From positions 1 to 63,021 of the forward strand of contig MLAK01000786.1 in NCBI GenBank assembly GCA_001839685.1: DNA of 63,021 nucleotides, read 5' to 3'. Shown in pieces: positions 28,388-39,400 of this stretch. Position 1 is the first letter of the stretch. Every line of letters starts with the position of its first letter. The notes under the pieces were generated by a model. That model worked only from the letters and a program-made list of their open reading frames with translations, was not told the DNA's origin and searched no databases. The translations under genes were made by a program, and so were the position numbers. The stretch comes from Tritrichomonas foetus (Eukaryota; Parabasalia; Tritrichomonadida; Tritrichomonadidae).

Positions 28388-30207
28388 TTCTGCATCAATT
28401 GCAGTTTTTCATCATCTCCATCGATTTCTTGCGTAAGTGTATCTTCTGTTATGTTTCCTTGCTGATGAGAAATTTGTTTCGCCGATTCTAACTGCTTTGG
28501 AAGATTAGGGAAAGCATACATTCCCAAATCATGATAAAGATCAGGTTCTACTTGAATTCCACGTTGTAAATTGGTAACCTTTGAACTCAATTCAGCATGC
28601 TTTTCATGATCGGCAACAACATCACGAACAAATCTGGCATAAGCACGAGCGACAAACCTATTATTGGGATACATATGAATTAAATGTGTGAATGCAATAT
28701 TTGTATCAATAATAGATGTGTAAGCTCTGCCAATAATTGGTTCCAATTCTTGAACATTTCCTTGTAAAACAAGATCCCAGATATACCTGATTTTAGCTTT
28801 GTTTGATGACACTTTTCGACCAATTCTGTCAATTTTAGTTTTCAGTTCTGGAATTAGATTTGTTTCTCTTTGTTTGACAGCTGCCCCTATTTGTTGCATT
28901 GTATGTTTAGCAAAATTACCTTTCATTTTATTCTGCATCATCCCAATTGTTATATAAGATAATTGTTGAGTCTGTTCAGGATAAATTGCCATAAATTTAG
29001 CAAAAAGAAGCCAAATATCATAGTTTTTAGGCCATTTTTCTATTGCTATTTTAAAGACAGAAAAATTGAGAACACTTGGATGTGCATTTCGAAAACCATC
29101 AACTACAATTTGACAAAATTGTCTTGGATTTCTAATCAAATTAAAGCTTTCTTGATCATCTAGTATAACATCAAGCATCATTAATGATTTTGATGTTTTT
29201 CGGTTTATTCCAACACTTGTTAAAATAAAAACAATTATCCAAACTACAACAAATATAATAATTATGACTTCAGTTGCTAAGTTTCCAGATCCAACATAGA
29301 GTGCAACAATTATACAAAAAATAATTCCAGTTGTTGCTGTTGAAACCATAGCTTTCAAATAGGTTTGATTGACAAAACCTCCTTTACTGAATAATACCAA
29401 AATTGATACAGCATAAGTAATCGCAGCAAGTAAGTTAAATATTATTGTTGTAGTCATAGACACAATTTTAGAACCACACGCTGGGAAAAATGTAACGAGT
29501 AATGTGAGTGTGGTGATTAAGCTTTGATTTGTAGGAATAATAGTTGTCAATGAATCTGATCTGAAACTTAATGTTACAGAATATACTGTAGTGAAGATCA
29601 CCATGAAGCAGAAGAATGCACAAAATGCAAAAATCATAGCAAAGATTTTTATACCATCCACTTCTTCTTTTGGGTTTTGAATCATATATCCTGCAATCTC
29701 ACCAATGAAATTCATTCCAATTGGCGGCAAAATATAACCGAATGTTGAAAAAATAAAAAATATTGACACTGGAACAAAATCAGGTAATTGAGCATATTTG
29801 TGGTAATATATTGCACTTAACAAAACATATAAAATTATCAGTAGGAAAAAACAACCTTCAGCGATTAGGAACCAGTGGGCAACTTGCTTTCTCAATTCAC
29901 TTCCAGGAAAGATGTGAAATATAATTGAAATGACATCCATCGTCTTCATTAAGTTTGTTCCTTTTCCCCAAAAATCGATATATCCGACGCATAGTGAAGG
30001 ACCAATGAATTCAATAATCCGCCATATCGAAATGAATGCTTGTAAGCCACGCATGCTTGGAGCAGTTACAGTAATATAATCGAAAAAGTGGAATAAAATA
30101 TTTCTGAGTTTTTTCGTTGCTTTTTCTCTGATCATTCCATTAAAACGTTGCGACGCACTCATTGTATTCATGGAATTGGTAGTAAATGATGTTGAGCTCG
30201 TCTGCAT
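28384..30207 (-). CDS. Adenylate cyclase, N-terminal multi-membrane-segment part (separate frame)
   Basis: 607 residues: a Ser/Thr-rich N-terminus, about eight membrane segments between residues 55 and 335, then a helical cytosolic region (350-600) ending about 35 residues after the segment HDLGMYAFPNLPKQL. No catalytic domain. It matches the N-terminal half of the large trichomonad cyclases. It stops with TGA sharing bases with the ATG of the cyclase part (28384-28387). It may be part of one gene broken by a frameshift, or a real upstream frame with termination-reinitiation. The start ATG at 30207 is clear. Confidence 0.85.
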   Translation of the reverse strand: MQTSSTSFTTNSMNTMSASQRFNGMIREKATKKLRNILFHFFDYITVTAPSMRGLQAFISIWRIIEFIGPSLCVGYIDFWGKGTNLMKTMDVISIIFHIFPGSELRKQVAHWFLIAEGCFFLLIILYVLLSAIYYHKYAQLPDFVPVSIFFIFSTFGYILPPIGMNFIGEIAGYMIQNPKEEVDGIKIFAMIFAFCAFFCFMVIFTTVYSVTLSFRSDSLTTIIPTNQSLITTLTLLVTFFPACGSKIVSMTTTIIFNLLAAITYAVSILVLFSKGGFVNQTYLKAMVSTATTGIIFCIIVALYVGSGNLATEVIIIIFVVVWIIVFILTSVGINRKTSKSLMMLDVILDDQESFNLIRNPRQFCQIVVDGFRNAHPSVLNFSVFKIAIEKWPKNYDIWLLFAKFMAIYPEQTQQLSYITIGMMQNKMKGNFAKHTMQQIGAAVKQRETNLIPELKTKIDRIGRKVSSNKAKIRYIWDLVLQGNVQELEPIIGRAYTSIIDTNIAFTHLIHMYPNNRFVARAYARFVRDVVADHEKHAELSSKVTNLQRGIQVEPDLYHDLGMYAFPNLPKQLESAKQISHQQGNITEDTLTQEIDGDDEKLQLMQK

Positions 30208-31713
30208 TGTTGGAATTTGAACTTATGTGATTTCAGTGAAGTTTCTTTTACACTTTTTCAATAAAATATCCTGAATGATGAATTCTTTGGAAAAAACGAT
30301 TTCCATCAAAAACAAAATATTCATCCATCATTTTGAAATAAAAGTTATTTTGTGAGTATATTTAATCATTCATTCAAAATTAAATAGTTGTGAAAAACTC
30401 ATGATTTGTGAGTGTTAAATGTTTTCATGGTTTTTGGTATTTCTCCGATTTTCAACTATATTTGACTTTGAATTCCGAGTCTTATGTTTCATCATGTTAG
30501 AAAATAGCAATATATAGAGATATTACAATTTAAACATATTTATTGGGAGATAATCATTTTTTACGTTTTCATTTGATGCATATTCAATTCGATTTATCTT
30601 CTTTTGGAAAAAATGAGCACTCATGATTTTCGATCAACAATCACCTTTAAGCGGGTGAATAGGATTAATTATTTTAGCTCTGCATATATAAACATGAATT
30701 TCTTCTTGCTATTGATAGAAATCTTATACAAAACAAAGTAATAGGAGAAAATGGCTGGTAAAAATTCAATAAATTCAAATGCTTTTTTTCGCCATTCAAT
30801 AAAATGATTTAAGAATTATTTCTTAAGAAAATTCAATGTGTTTTTTCAAAAAAAAAAATATTCAGTTGCTAATACCAATCTATTTTTGAATAGTCGCTTT
30901 CATTAATGGAGAGAAATTCAATGTATTCGTTTTTTTCAATAGTTTGTAGAATGATTTTTCAAAGGCAGATAATTTAAGGCACTCACAATTTCTTTATGAT
31001 CTAAATTAATTTGAATGGGTATCTCCATTTCTATGACTGATTTAATAGAAAAAATTATTCGAAAATGCATTTGTGAGCATTTGGAAAATAAGAACACTGA
31101 CATTATCCAGGTAATCCTAATGTTATAAAATATCGAGACGCAAAAATGAATCTTTTTTCCTCACTTTTTTTTAATTGAAAATTTAAACGGAAGATTTGAA
31201 TGAGTCTGCTTTGATTAGAAGAAAATGCTGTTCAACCTGAATTGGGTGTATTCCATGGAATTCGAATACCAGCAATGATTAGAACTTGTCATTTATGAAA
31301 AGCAAAACACATCACCAAACTCATGAGATATGATAAACAATTATGGTTATGGAATCTTATTTATATCAAAATATAATAATTTACCAACAATATTTTTGAT
31401 TTCAATTTCGAAAATGGGCCCAAAACTGCGAATGTGATTTCCAATTTTGGAAGAAATAATAGGTTGTTTCTGTGACTTTCTCGTAAATATGTCAATCAAA
31501 AAATCAGAATATAAACAAATCAAAATGATTGGGGTAAAGAATTACAAATAACGAACCATTTCAGAATTTCCGCAATAACGATCGAAATTCGATGAAATAG
31601 CTTCTCTACAGTTACAAAAAACAATGAATCAAAAGTAAATCATAATAATAAGCATGAAAAAGGGGGGAAAAAATATAATGAAAAATTTTAGGTAGTGTAC
31701 TCAATAAAAATGA
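30208..31713. other. Intergenic region
   Basis: About 1.5 kb without a supported gene. It holds a small inverted repeat at 30809-30826 (TTAAGAA, 4-base loop, TTCTTAA). A 37-codon + strand frame at 31015-31128 starts with ATG and looks mildly protein-like, but nothing else supports it. The rest is A+T-rich. Confidence 0.4.
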
Positions 31714-33069
31714 TTAAAGCTCACTTTTGTCGGCTTTGTTATATACCTCCATGATGTTTGATACTATTATTTCTGGATTACTCGATTGCTGATTTTCGAC
31801 CAGTTTTCCTTTCTGGAAGATCAAAACGCGGGGCAAATGCAAGAAACTTGTTTCTTCAATTGGCCAATCATTGAAGGCAATACTATATTTGGCAAATTCA
31901 ATTTTTGGTGCCATTTTGTTGATCTTCTCTGCAGCAATTGTCATATTTTTGAGTGAATCATCGCTGCTGTAACAAATACCGAGAACAGAAAATGGTTTTT
32001 GGGTGAATTCGACAAGTTCGGATGATGTAATTTCTGTGAGATTTGTAAAAATGTTAAAATCTGGGATTTTTCCAGATTTCCAAAATCTCCTTGCTTTTCC
32101 TTCTTTGAATTCTACACAAAAATTGAGAACATTCTGAGTATTTAATTCACCATCAATTTGATATTTCTTAACAAGGGAATCTTTTGAATCAATTATGAAG
32201 AAGGACTCTTTTGGATTTTCATCAAATCCATAACGTACGTTTAAAACCGGATTCATATCGAAATTCAAATATGTCATATTAAATCCGGCCACCTTTCGAG
32301 CTTCTAGGACTAAGTCCAATTGCTGTTTATTTAAATAAATCGAGTCAGACATGTTGAATAGGAAAATTCCGAAAATTTCTTTGTCGCCTTCATAATAATT
32401 TGCAGCGCGGGCATCAAAGCGAGTTACTTTCGGATAAGCTGAGAAAAGTGCTTCTTGGAGACGTTCGAGAGTACAGTTTGTGAGGTCTGGGAGGGATTCA
32501 AGCGTATCGTCAAGAAAACGATAAATGTAATAGCCGGGTCTCTCAAAAAGTTTCGTGCTGGCAAAAGCAACAGAAATTTCGTTGAAATGGTTGTAATAAA
32601 AATCAACAATAACCTGATTATTTTCACCAATTTTATCAACAGGGTCATCTGAAACAACTATTAAACCACTCGCTGATGTTAGGTAGAAATGTTCAAGATC
32701 GTCTTTATTATCGATATAAGGAATCGCTGAGGCAGAATGAATTCCAAGGAAGTCGTATAGCGAGGAGTATGAAAAAGATCCGTAAAACGGCTTACTTTGC
32801 TTTGTATTGTAAAATGGTACTAATGCGGGGAGACTGGTTAAATTCAGCTGATTCGTCAATTGTTCATTGGCGTGAACAATATAAAATTGTTGTTTGGTAT
32901 TCAAATTGCGAATGACTGAGCGGAATGTGTTGATGACTGTTACGTAATTGAAAGTATCAGGTGAAATAGCCAAGATAAAGCATGGCGACCTAGTCATACG
33001 ATTCATAACTTCATCGTAGGTAGTTATTTCAATTGAGGAAAGAATGGTCGAGATGAAGAAAAAGAACAT
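31714..33069 (-). CDS. PDI-like thioredoxin-fold protein without CxxC, ER-resident
   Basis: A 451-residue secretory-pathway protein. Starting at the ATG at 33069 gives a good signal peptide (MFFFFISTILSS), followed by thioredoxin-like modules near 13-105 (with NLTSLPALVPFYN, the cis-Pro region) and near 335-440 (HLPRVLIFQKGKLV). No CxxC active site exists anywhere: the first domain has a lone Cys (SPCF), so oxidoreductase activity is unlikely. The C-terminus is KSEL, close to the KDEL ER-retention signal. A chaperone or client-binding role is inferred. The longest frame begins with TTG at 33213, but two TTTCACC elements lie inside that extension, so it is not coding. Confidence 0.88.
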   Translation of the reverse strand: MFFFFISTILSSIEITTYDEVMNRMTRSPCFILAISPDTFNYVTVINTFRSVIRNLNTKQQFYIVHANEQLTNQLNLTSLPALVPFYNTKQSKPFYGSFSYSSLYDFLGIHSASAIPYIDNKDDLEHFYLTSASGLIVVSDDPVDKIGENNQVIVDFYYNHFNEISVAFASTKLFERPGYYIYRFLDDTLESLPDLTNCTLERLQEALFSAYPKVTRFDARAANYYEGDKEIFGIFLFNMSDSIYLNKQQLDLVLEARKVAGFNMTYLNFDMNPVLNVRYGFDENPKESFFIIDSKDSLVKKYQIDGELNTQNVLNFCVEFKEGKARRFWKSGKIPDFNIFTNLTEITSSELVEFTQKPFSVLGICYSSDDSLKNMTIAAEKINKMAPKIEFAKYSIAFNDWPIEETSFLHLPRVLIFQKGKLVENQQSSNPEIIVSNIMEVYNKADKSEL

Positions 33070-33094
33070 CGTAAAGAAAAATTTGCCTAAAACT

Positions 33095-33113
33095 GGTGAA
33101 AAAACAGGTGAAA
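33095..33113 (-). promoter_or_regulatory. Two TTTCACC promoter elements
   Basis: Minus-strand TTTCACC at 33107-33113 and 33095-33101, 38 and 26 bases upstream of the PDI-like ATG at 33069 and inside the longest open frame. They are the main reason for the downstream start. Confidence 0.45.
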
Positions 33114-33282
33114 TCTTGAACTGATATTCTGATGATAATTGGCCTGCGATTATAATCGATGAGTTGGATTCTATGAAAATCGATGAAAGAAGTGAAGTTC
33201 CTTTCAATTTCAAGGAACGTACGTTAAATTCTCATCAAAGCTATTCAAAATAGGTCAAATCATTTGATCTCTCAATATAGAT

Positions 33283-34638
33283 ATGAAAACTTTAAATCAG
33301 GATGCGATAAACAAAATATCAGGCGGACAAGTCATTACATGCGTTGTTGATGCAATTAAAGAATTAGTTGAAAATTCTCTAGACGCAGGAGCAAAAACAA
33401 TTCGAATTAAAATCGAAGATCAAGGTCTCAAATTAATTTCCGTGACAGACGACGGCTCTGGAATAACAGAAGAAGGAAGAGATACATGCGGACAAGCTTA
33501 CACGACTTCAAAAATCATTCATTTCGAAGATCTCATGAGCGAACTAACGACTTACGGATTCAGAGGTGAGGCAATCCACTCACTTTGCGTGGTTGGTGAT
33601 GTGACAATCATTACAAGAGTGAAAGGCGAAAAGACAGCTAAAAAAATGGTATTTAACCATAATGGCGATATCAAACAAAAAACAGAAGTTACGGCGCCGG
33701 TTGGAACGACAGTCATTGTTGAAAACATCCTTTCATGTTTTCCTGTTCGAGTTAGAGAAGAAAGAGCGAGTTTTTCTGCCGATAATTTGAAAAATTTGTT
33801 ATCTCGATATTATTTGGCTGCACCGACTGTTAGATTCATGGTAGATGCGGCCCCATATGTAACAGCAACCCGACCACCACTTGCAAATCTTGTTCAAGCT
33901 GTGAAATACGAATTTGGATCCCAAGTCGCTTCTTGCTTAGTTGAAAGATCAGCCGAAACGTACGTAGGAGACATAAGAGTGCGAATTAAAGCGGTTGTAC
34001 CGACAATGAATTGTGATTGGAAAATTGCATCAACATCAAGAATGCAACCAAAGCAATTACTTTTGGTAAACGGTCGCCCAGTGAAAAATTCCAACATAGA
34101 AAAGAGAATCAACGAAGAATACTGGAAGAAATATGGATCACTTCCAAAAAGACTTGCACGATATGTTGTATGTATTGACTTCTTTAGAGAAACACAGATG
34201 TGTTCTTCAATGTTTGACATCAACAAAGATCCAGCAAAATCGCACATATTGTTTTCTGAATCTAATACTATTTTAAAACTCCTTGATGAAATATTTGAAT
34301 TTGAAAAAACACAAAAATTGAAATTCCGACCAATCAAACAATGGCCATCAAAGTCTGTTCACTTTGACCAATCTGATGTTGAAATATCATCATTAGGTGG
34401 ATGTACATGGAAAGATGCAGGAATGTTCGGTGAAATGAGCCTGTTTCATGTCAAAAACTACCAAAATGTAAATTATCTAATTTCTGTTGATACAAAAGAC
34501 TTCTTCGAAAAATGTGGTGCCAATAGAATTGAAGTAGGGAGGACTGAACAGTCCGAATTAATTGTGAACTTTTGGGATCAGCTTGTTGAGCAAAATTCTG
34601 TAAAGAAGTGTATTTTTGTGCTTGGTGTCTTCAATTAA
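33283..34638 (+). CDS. MutL/PMS-type mismatch-repair ATPase, short form
   Basis: A 451-residue MutL homologue of the PMS type. The GHKL ATPase motifs are intact: KELVENSLDAGA (Glu27, Asn31, Asp34), DDGSGI near 56-61, and YGFRGEAIHSL near 89-99. The transducer domain follows at about 205-340 with LLLVNGRPVKN and FDINKDPAKSHILF. Mismatch repair MutL proteins dimerise through a C-terminal domain that in PMS2 types also carries the endonuclease. This protein ends about 110 residues after the transducer, and that part shows no endonuclease motif. Family members are usually 600-900 residues. The stop is not explained by an obvious frameshift. Confidence 0.92.
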   Translation: MKTLNQDAINKISGGQVITCVVDAIKELVENSLDAGAKTIRIKIEDQGLKLISVTDDGSGITEEGRDTCGQAYTTSKIIHFEDLMSELTTYGFRGEAIHSLCVVGDVTIITRVKGEKTAKKMVFNHNGDIKQKTEVTAPVGTTVIVENILSCFPVRVREERASFSADNLKNLLSRYYLAAPTVRFMVDAAPYVTATRPPLANLVQAVKYEFGSQVASCLVERSAETYVGDIRVRIKAVVPTMNCDWKIASTSRMQPKQLLLVNGRPVKNSNIEKRINEEYWKKYGSLPKRLARYVVCIDFFRETQMCSSMFDINKDPAKSHILFSESNTILKLLDEIFEFEKTQKLKFRPIKQWPSKSVHFDQSDVEISSLGGCTWKDAGMFGEMSLFHVKNYQNVNYLISVDTKDFFEKCGANRIEVGRTEQSELIVNFWDQLVEQNSVKKCIFVLGVFN

Positions 34639-35043
34639 GTATTTTGTTAATAAAGAAAAGAATGACATTTGCTGAAAAAACTTTTCACTTTTAATTCAGT
34701 TTTTGGAAACAGCTCAATACAAGAAAGCATAATAGTAATAATAAAAGGAATCATCAAAGTAATCATAAAAGTGATCATAAAAGAATCATAAAAATAATAA
34801 TAAAAGTAATCAAAAAAGGAAAGAAGAAATCAGAAATGAAACAGAGAAACTCAAAAGGAATCATATTGAACAAAAAAGTGTTTATCATTTCTCACGACAA
34901 AATGAAATAAATACATAAACTTTATTTATAAATACTAGATTTAGGTTTAATAGAATTTCTGATTTTTACTCAGAAGATTTTTACCCATATTTTGACCATT
35001 TACAAAGCGTTGGATTGAAGAACTATTATAACTAATAGTCATT
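34639..35043. other. Intergenic region with degenerate tandem repeat
   Basis: Region between the 3' ends of the MutL and Rab genes. It contains the AATCATAAAAG-type repeat annotated separately. No gene. Confidence 0.6.
34729..34820. repeat. Degenerate tandem repeat of ATAAAAG(T)AATC units
   Basis: About seven loosely repeated 9-15-base units built on AATCATAAAAGT and AATAATAAAAG. It lies downstream of the MutL stop. Probably slippage-derived. Confidence 0.7.
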
Positions 35044-35658
35044 TTAGCATTTGCATGTTTGCTTGGGGTTTGGATCTGGATTTGTACTTAATGGTACTGC
35101 TGGCGCAGTTGGTGGTTGGAATTGACCTTTAATTTCACCTTTCTTGACCTTATCATTGATGGACTTGGCAAGTCTCAAAAATGCTTCACTGATATTAGTT
35201 CCTTCACGTGCTGATGTTTCGATGTAAGTCATAGCGTGCCTGTCAGCAAAAGATTGCGCTTCTGATTCGGTGATGGCGCGATCGTCTACAAGGTCGGACT
35301 TGTTGCCGATTAAAACGACTGCTGCGTTCGGGGCGGCGAGTGTATGAAGGTCGTTGAGCCAGCTTTCAAGCTCATTGAAAGAATCGGCGTTATTTAAAGC
35401 AAAAACGAGAATGGCACCAACAGCGTTCCTAAAGTATGCTTTTGAGACACTCCTGAACCTTTCTTGTCCAGCTGTATCCCAAATATTAAGTTTGATTGTT
35501 TCTGTATCAAGCGTTATGTTGAATGATTTGAATTCGACACCAACTGTGCTCTGCGTTTCTTCTTGGAAAGTGTTGTCAACAAGGCGCTGGACCATGGCAG
35601 TTTTTCCAACACCGGAAGTTCCGACGACTACGATTTTATAGCAGGATTGGGCAGACAT
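35044..35658 (-). CDS. Rab-family small GTPase
   Basis: A 204-residue Rab. P-loop GTSGVGKT, effector-region STVGVEF, DTAGQERF with the catalytic Gln intact, NKSD and ETSA are all present, and the C-terminus is CKC, a double-geranylgeranylation signal. The sequence around LAAPNAAVVLIGNKSDL is closest to the Rab2/4/14 group by memory. It should cycle on endosomal or Golgi membranes. The frame can be extended to 35796, but two promoter-like elements (TTTGACC at 35709-35715, TTTCACC at 35758-35764) fall in the extension, and the Rab fold starts right after the ATG at 35658. The stop is part of TAAAA. Confidence 0.95.
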   Translation of the reverse strand: MSAQSCYKIVVVGTSGVGKTAMVQRLVDNTFQEETQSTVGVEFKSFNITLDTETIKLNIWDTAGQERFRSVSKAYFRNAVGAILVFALNNADSFNELESWLNDLHTLAAPNAAVVLIGNKSDLVDDRAITESEAQSFADRHAMTYIETSAREGTNISEAFLRLAKSINDKVKKGEIKGQFQPPTAPAVPLSTNPDPNPKQTCKC

Positions 35659-36478
35659 TTGATATTCTCTGTGAAAATGCGAGACTGCTTTGTTGATGGT
35701 TGAATTAAGGTCAAATTTTTTGATAGTTAGAAATTTGGAAACTTGCTGATAGAAATAGGTGAAAAAATTGTGAGAAATTTGTGGATTAACCTCCAACTTT
35801 CAATTGGTCATTAAAAGCTGTATGGCCATATATGCTCATAAAAAATTGACGATGCTTGATTTTCTGAACTAAATTGAAAGAAAAATGGCAAGTGTAATAC
35901 TGTATTGAATATTCTTTATGTAATCTCAAATCACCAAAAATGGATGACATAAAGTATTGATTTTTTATTTTATGATAACTTTTTCTGATGAGAGAATTTT
36001 GAATACTCACAAAAATCATTCTGTAATTCTTTGAGATTTACTATGGCCATGATATCTTTTTTTCGATATAACTTAATAAAAATGGCCAATAATTGATATT
36101 TTCACATTTTTTCTTTTAGTAATACTTAACTACAAATCATATCTTGATCAATATGATTTGTTATCTTTAGATACATTCATGAATTAATTTCAATAAAACT
36201 TTACTTTTAAATGATTAAAATTCTTTTACGAAGAATAAAATCCCATAAAAATCGTGAATGAATTTCATTTGATTGCAAACTTCCTTTTCGCAGATTATTC
36301 CAATAGAAAAACAAGAGAATAAAAATATGATAACTTTGTGAACCAACCAGAAATCTATAACGAAAAGAGTCAAAAGGGTTCAAGTGTAAAACAAAAATAA
36401 ATAAAATATCATATTCATGATAAATAACCAAAATAAAAAACATTTTATGACAAATAAATACAACATATCATTACATTC
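35659..36478. other. Intergenic region
   Basis: It holds the Rab promoter elements near 35709-35764, then about 700 bases of A+T-rich DNA. Short minus-strand frames (35786-36019, 36207-36443) have no protein features that convince me. Confidence 0.5.
35709..35764 (-). promoter_or_regulatory. TTTGACC and TTTCACC promoter elements
   Basis: Minus-strand TTTGACC at 35709-35715 and TTTCACC at 35758-35764, 51 and 100 bases upstream of the Rab ATG at 35658. Both lie inside the longest open frame. Confidence 0.4.
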
Positions 36479-39400
36479 TTAATGCAAAGTTGATTTGAGT
36501 AGCTGGTCCAATGCACCAGTTTTCCTTGGAGTCATTGCTGTTCTAGGCCTTGTAATAGCTGATCTTTTTGCTCTAGGTGGTGGATGTCCTTTATCTTTGC
36601 TCCTTTTCAATCTCGATGATGGAACAACTTCAGACATGTAAGAAATTGTTTGTTTTGGCATTTGATCTCTTGTTTGAAGCAAATGATCAATTTGAAGTTG
36701 TAAATGATCATTTCTCGACATTAATTGAATATTTTCATCCCTATATTGTGCAATAAGTGAATCAGAATTTACAGCCACTGCTGTTTGTGGTCTTCCCATT
36801 GTTCTAGTTTTCAAAGCTTCACTTCGAGTAATTTTGGCTGTAAGAATTCGCTTTCTTAATCTTTCAGATTGCCTCATTGGTGTTTTAATATCTCTTTCTG
36901 TTTCAATATCAATATATTCTGTTTCTTGAATTAAGCGATCAAGAGTATCTCGAGCATTACTTAATTTAGTTAATAATCTTCCAACATTGACTTTATCCAT
37001 TTTATCAAATTTCTGGAGTTCTTTTTTAAGTTGCTCTTCTTTCTTGGTATTTAAAGCCTTCCAGTGAACAAGTTGGATTGTTGATTGCTTTTCATTTTCT
37101 AATTGTTGCTTAAGAATTTCGATTTCAACTTCATCATTGGCTAGTTTTCTATAAGCTCTTTTCAAGTCTTCAAGCATTTGTGATTGATGAGCTTCAAAAT
37201 CACGTTTAGTTTCCCATAATTTCGCCCGCTCACCAATTCTATCAGATTCATACGATTGCATTCTCTTTGTGTAATATCTTTTTGTTGCTATCCCTGCAAT
37301 ACATCTCACAATTCTCATCTTACGTGATTCTATTTTTAGTTTTTCTATTTCTTCACGAATGACTGAATCTTCTTGTTCAATTTGTCCAAAACTATCATCA
37401 ACAACATAACCCATTTTATTCATTTCAAATTTCACATTTTTGGCATTTTCAATTCTCTTTAAAACAAGTTTATAAATCGCATCTTTTTGTTTCTTAAATT
37501 GGGCTTTCAAATACATTTTTTGGGATTCAAGATCAAGTAATAGTCGATCGAATTCATTACGAATTAATTCTTCATCTTCTAAAGCCTCGGCACCAATTTG
37601 ATGCCTTCTTTGAGTAACTAAATCATCAAGATGATTGATTTCAAAAAGTGATTCATATAATTTCAAAGCAGTATCAGATTTAAGATGGTAATTAAATCTT
37701 TCTTTCATTGATTGACTAAAAATATTTAATAAAATGTCCTCTTCAAAACCAGTTTTTGCCATATCTAAATATGGCTTTAGAATAAAGTGCCATGCTTGAG
37801 GTAGTTGAATAATAGAATTGTCAGTAAAAGTTGATAATAGTATTGAAAGAGTTTGTAACAGATTTTCTAAATGATCCATTTGAATAACTGTACCCGCTGT
37901 TATTTTTTTTATTCCATCCATAAGTCTTTGAACAATTAAAAATCGACATGTATTGAGATGGTCTTTGAATACAAGATTGATATCATCAGGGGCTTCAAGT
38001 TGAGGTCGATTTTCAAAATCTGGTGTATCGTCTTTAAGATTGGTGACACGCTTCGAAAATTGAGTGTTGACCAAGTCATGCAAGTGATCCATTTCATCAA
38101 TTTGTAGATGTAAAAGGAAGTCATCGCATATATTCCTGCACACTTCTATTTCAGCTTGTAAAAAGATATCTTCTGGAACAACTTTTTCACTTACAACTAC
38201 AGAAGTTTCATCTTTTGGAACAATTGATCGTAAAGCATCACTCACAATTTTTTCATTCCACTCTACAATTCCATTCATATAATCTTTCTTTACCATAAAT
38301 ACAAAAGGATCTTTAATAGTATTATATGGACATCCAGAACGAAGTTGGAATAATGTGAATTTGAGTCGCATATGTAGAAGTGCAATTGCAATAAAATCTA
38401 ATGAAACGACCATAGCTTGTGAACTTTCAAGAACACTATGAAGTTGGTGTCCTGATAAAACTTCATCAACTCTATGGTCGACAATAGACAGTTGTCGCAA
38501 TATTTCATTTCGATTTAGTTCAATATATTCGCCCATAAATTGATTCATCCAGTCAGGAATAAATCTATGCGATGTGAATAATCCTTTAACAAACTTAGGT
38601 GAATCTGTGAGTTGACTATAAAGGTTTAAGCATGCTGGACCAAGCTGAGCATCATTACCACTGACAGAAACAAATGATGCTTCATAAGCTTGGTATAATG
38701 CAAGTTCCATTCGTTGAATAAGATAGTAAAGTTTACTTTCTAAATATTTAGAAGAAACATCGAATTCATTTCCACCGGGAAGCCTGTTCAACTCATTTAG
38801 AAGTCTTTGAAGTGTTGCTGTTTCAAGATGAAAATCATTTTCCCATAAAGTTTCAAATACTTTGCCTGCTTTCTGAGAAAGACCAACTTCAAAACGAACT
38901 AAATGAAGAATTTGAAAGAGAGAAGCAACTTGTTCTAAAACTATTCGAAATATTGCAGCCTGTCTTGGAAGAGGCGCAGTTCTTACGAGGAAAAGTGTAT
39001 CAATCCATGATGGAACAACAAAATGGTTTTGAGCTCTTCCTGCTTCATTAACAAGAACAACATTTGTTGGTTCTATAATGAAAGCGTCTGCAAATGCGTT
39101 CATTAATAACGTTTGCCTTTCAAGGCGGCAAACACTTGCAATTTCTAATCTATAAGCATAAGCCGAGAAAGCATCAATCATTTCAGTATAATATATTTGA
39201 TATAGTTCATCATCACTTAGTTTTCGTGATTTAGCTTGTGCACTAATGAGAGCCCTTGTTGCAGCTTTTTGTGTTTTAATATTTAGAAAAACATATTCTC
39301 GTTTAGAATTAGCCTTCTTTTGATTTTCAACAATATATTGCGAATCATAAAGCATGGTTCCTGTAAGAAATGATCGAATAAAAGCATTATTGTTAGAATT

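Noticed and set aside
33070..33213. TTG-initiated extension of the PDI-like protein
   Set aside because: It would bury the signal peptide and contains two promoter elements.
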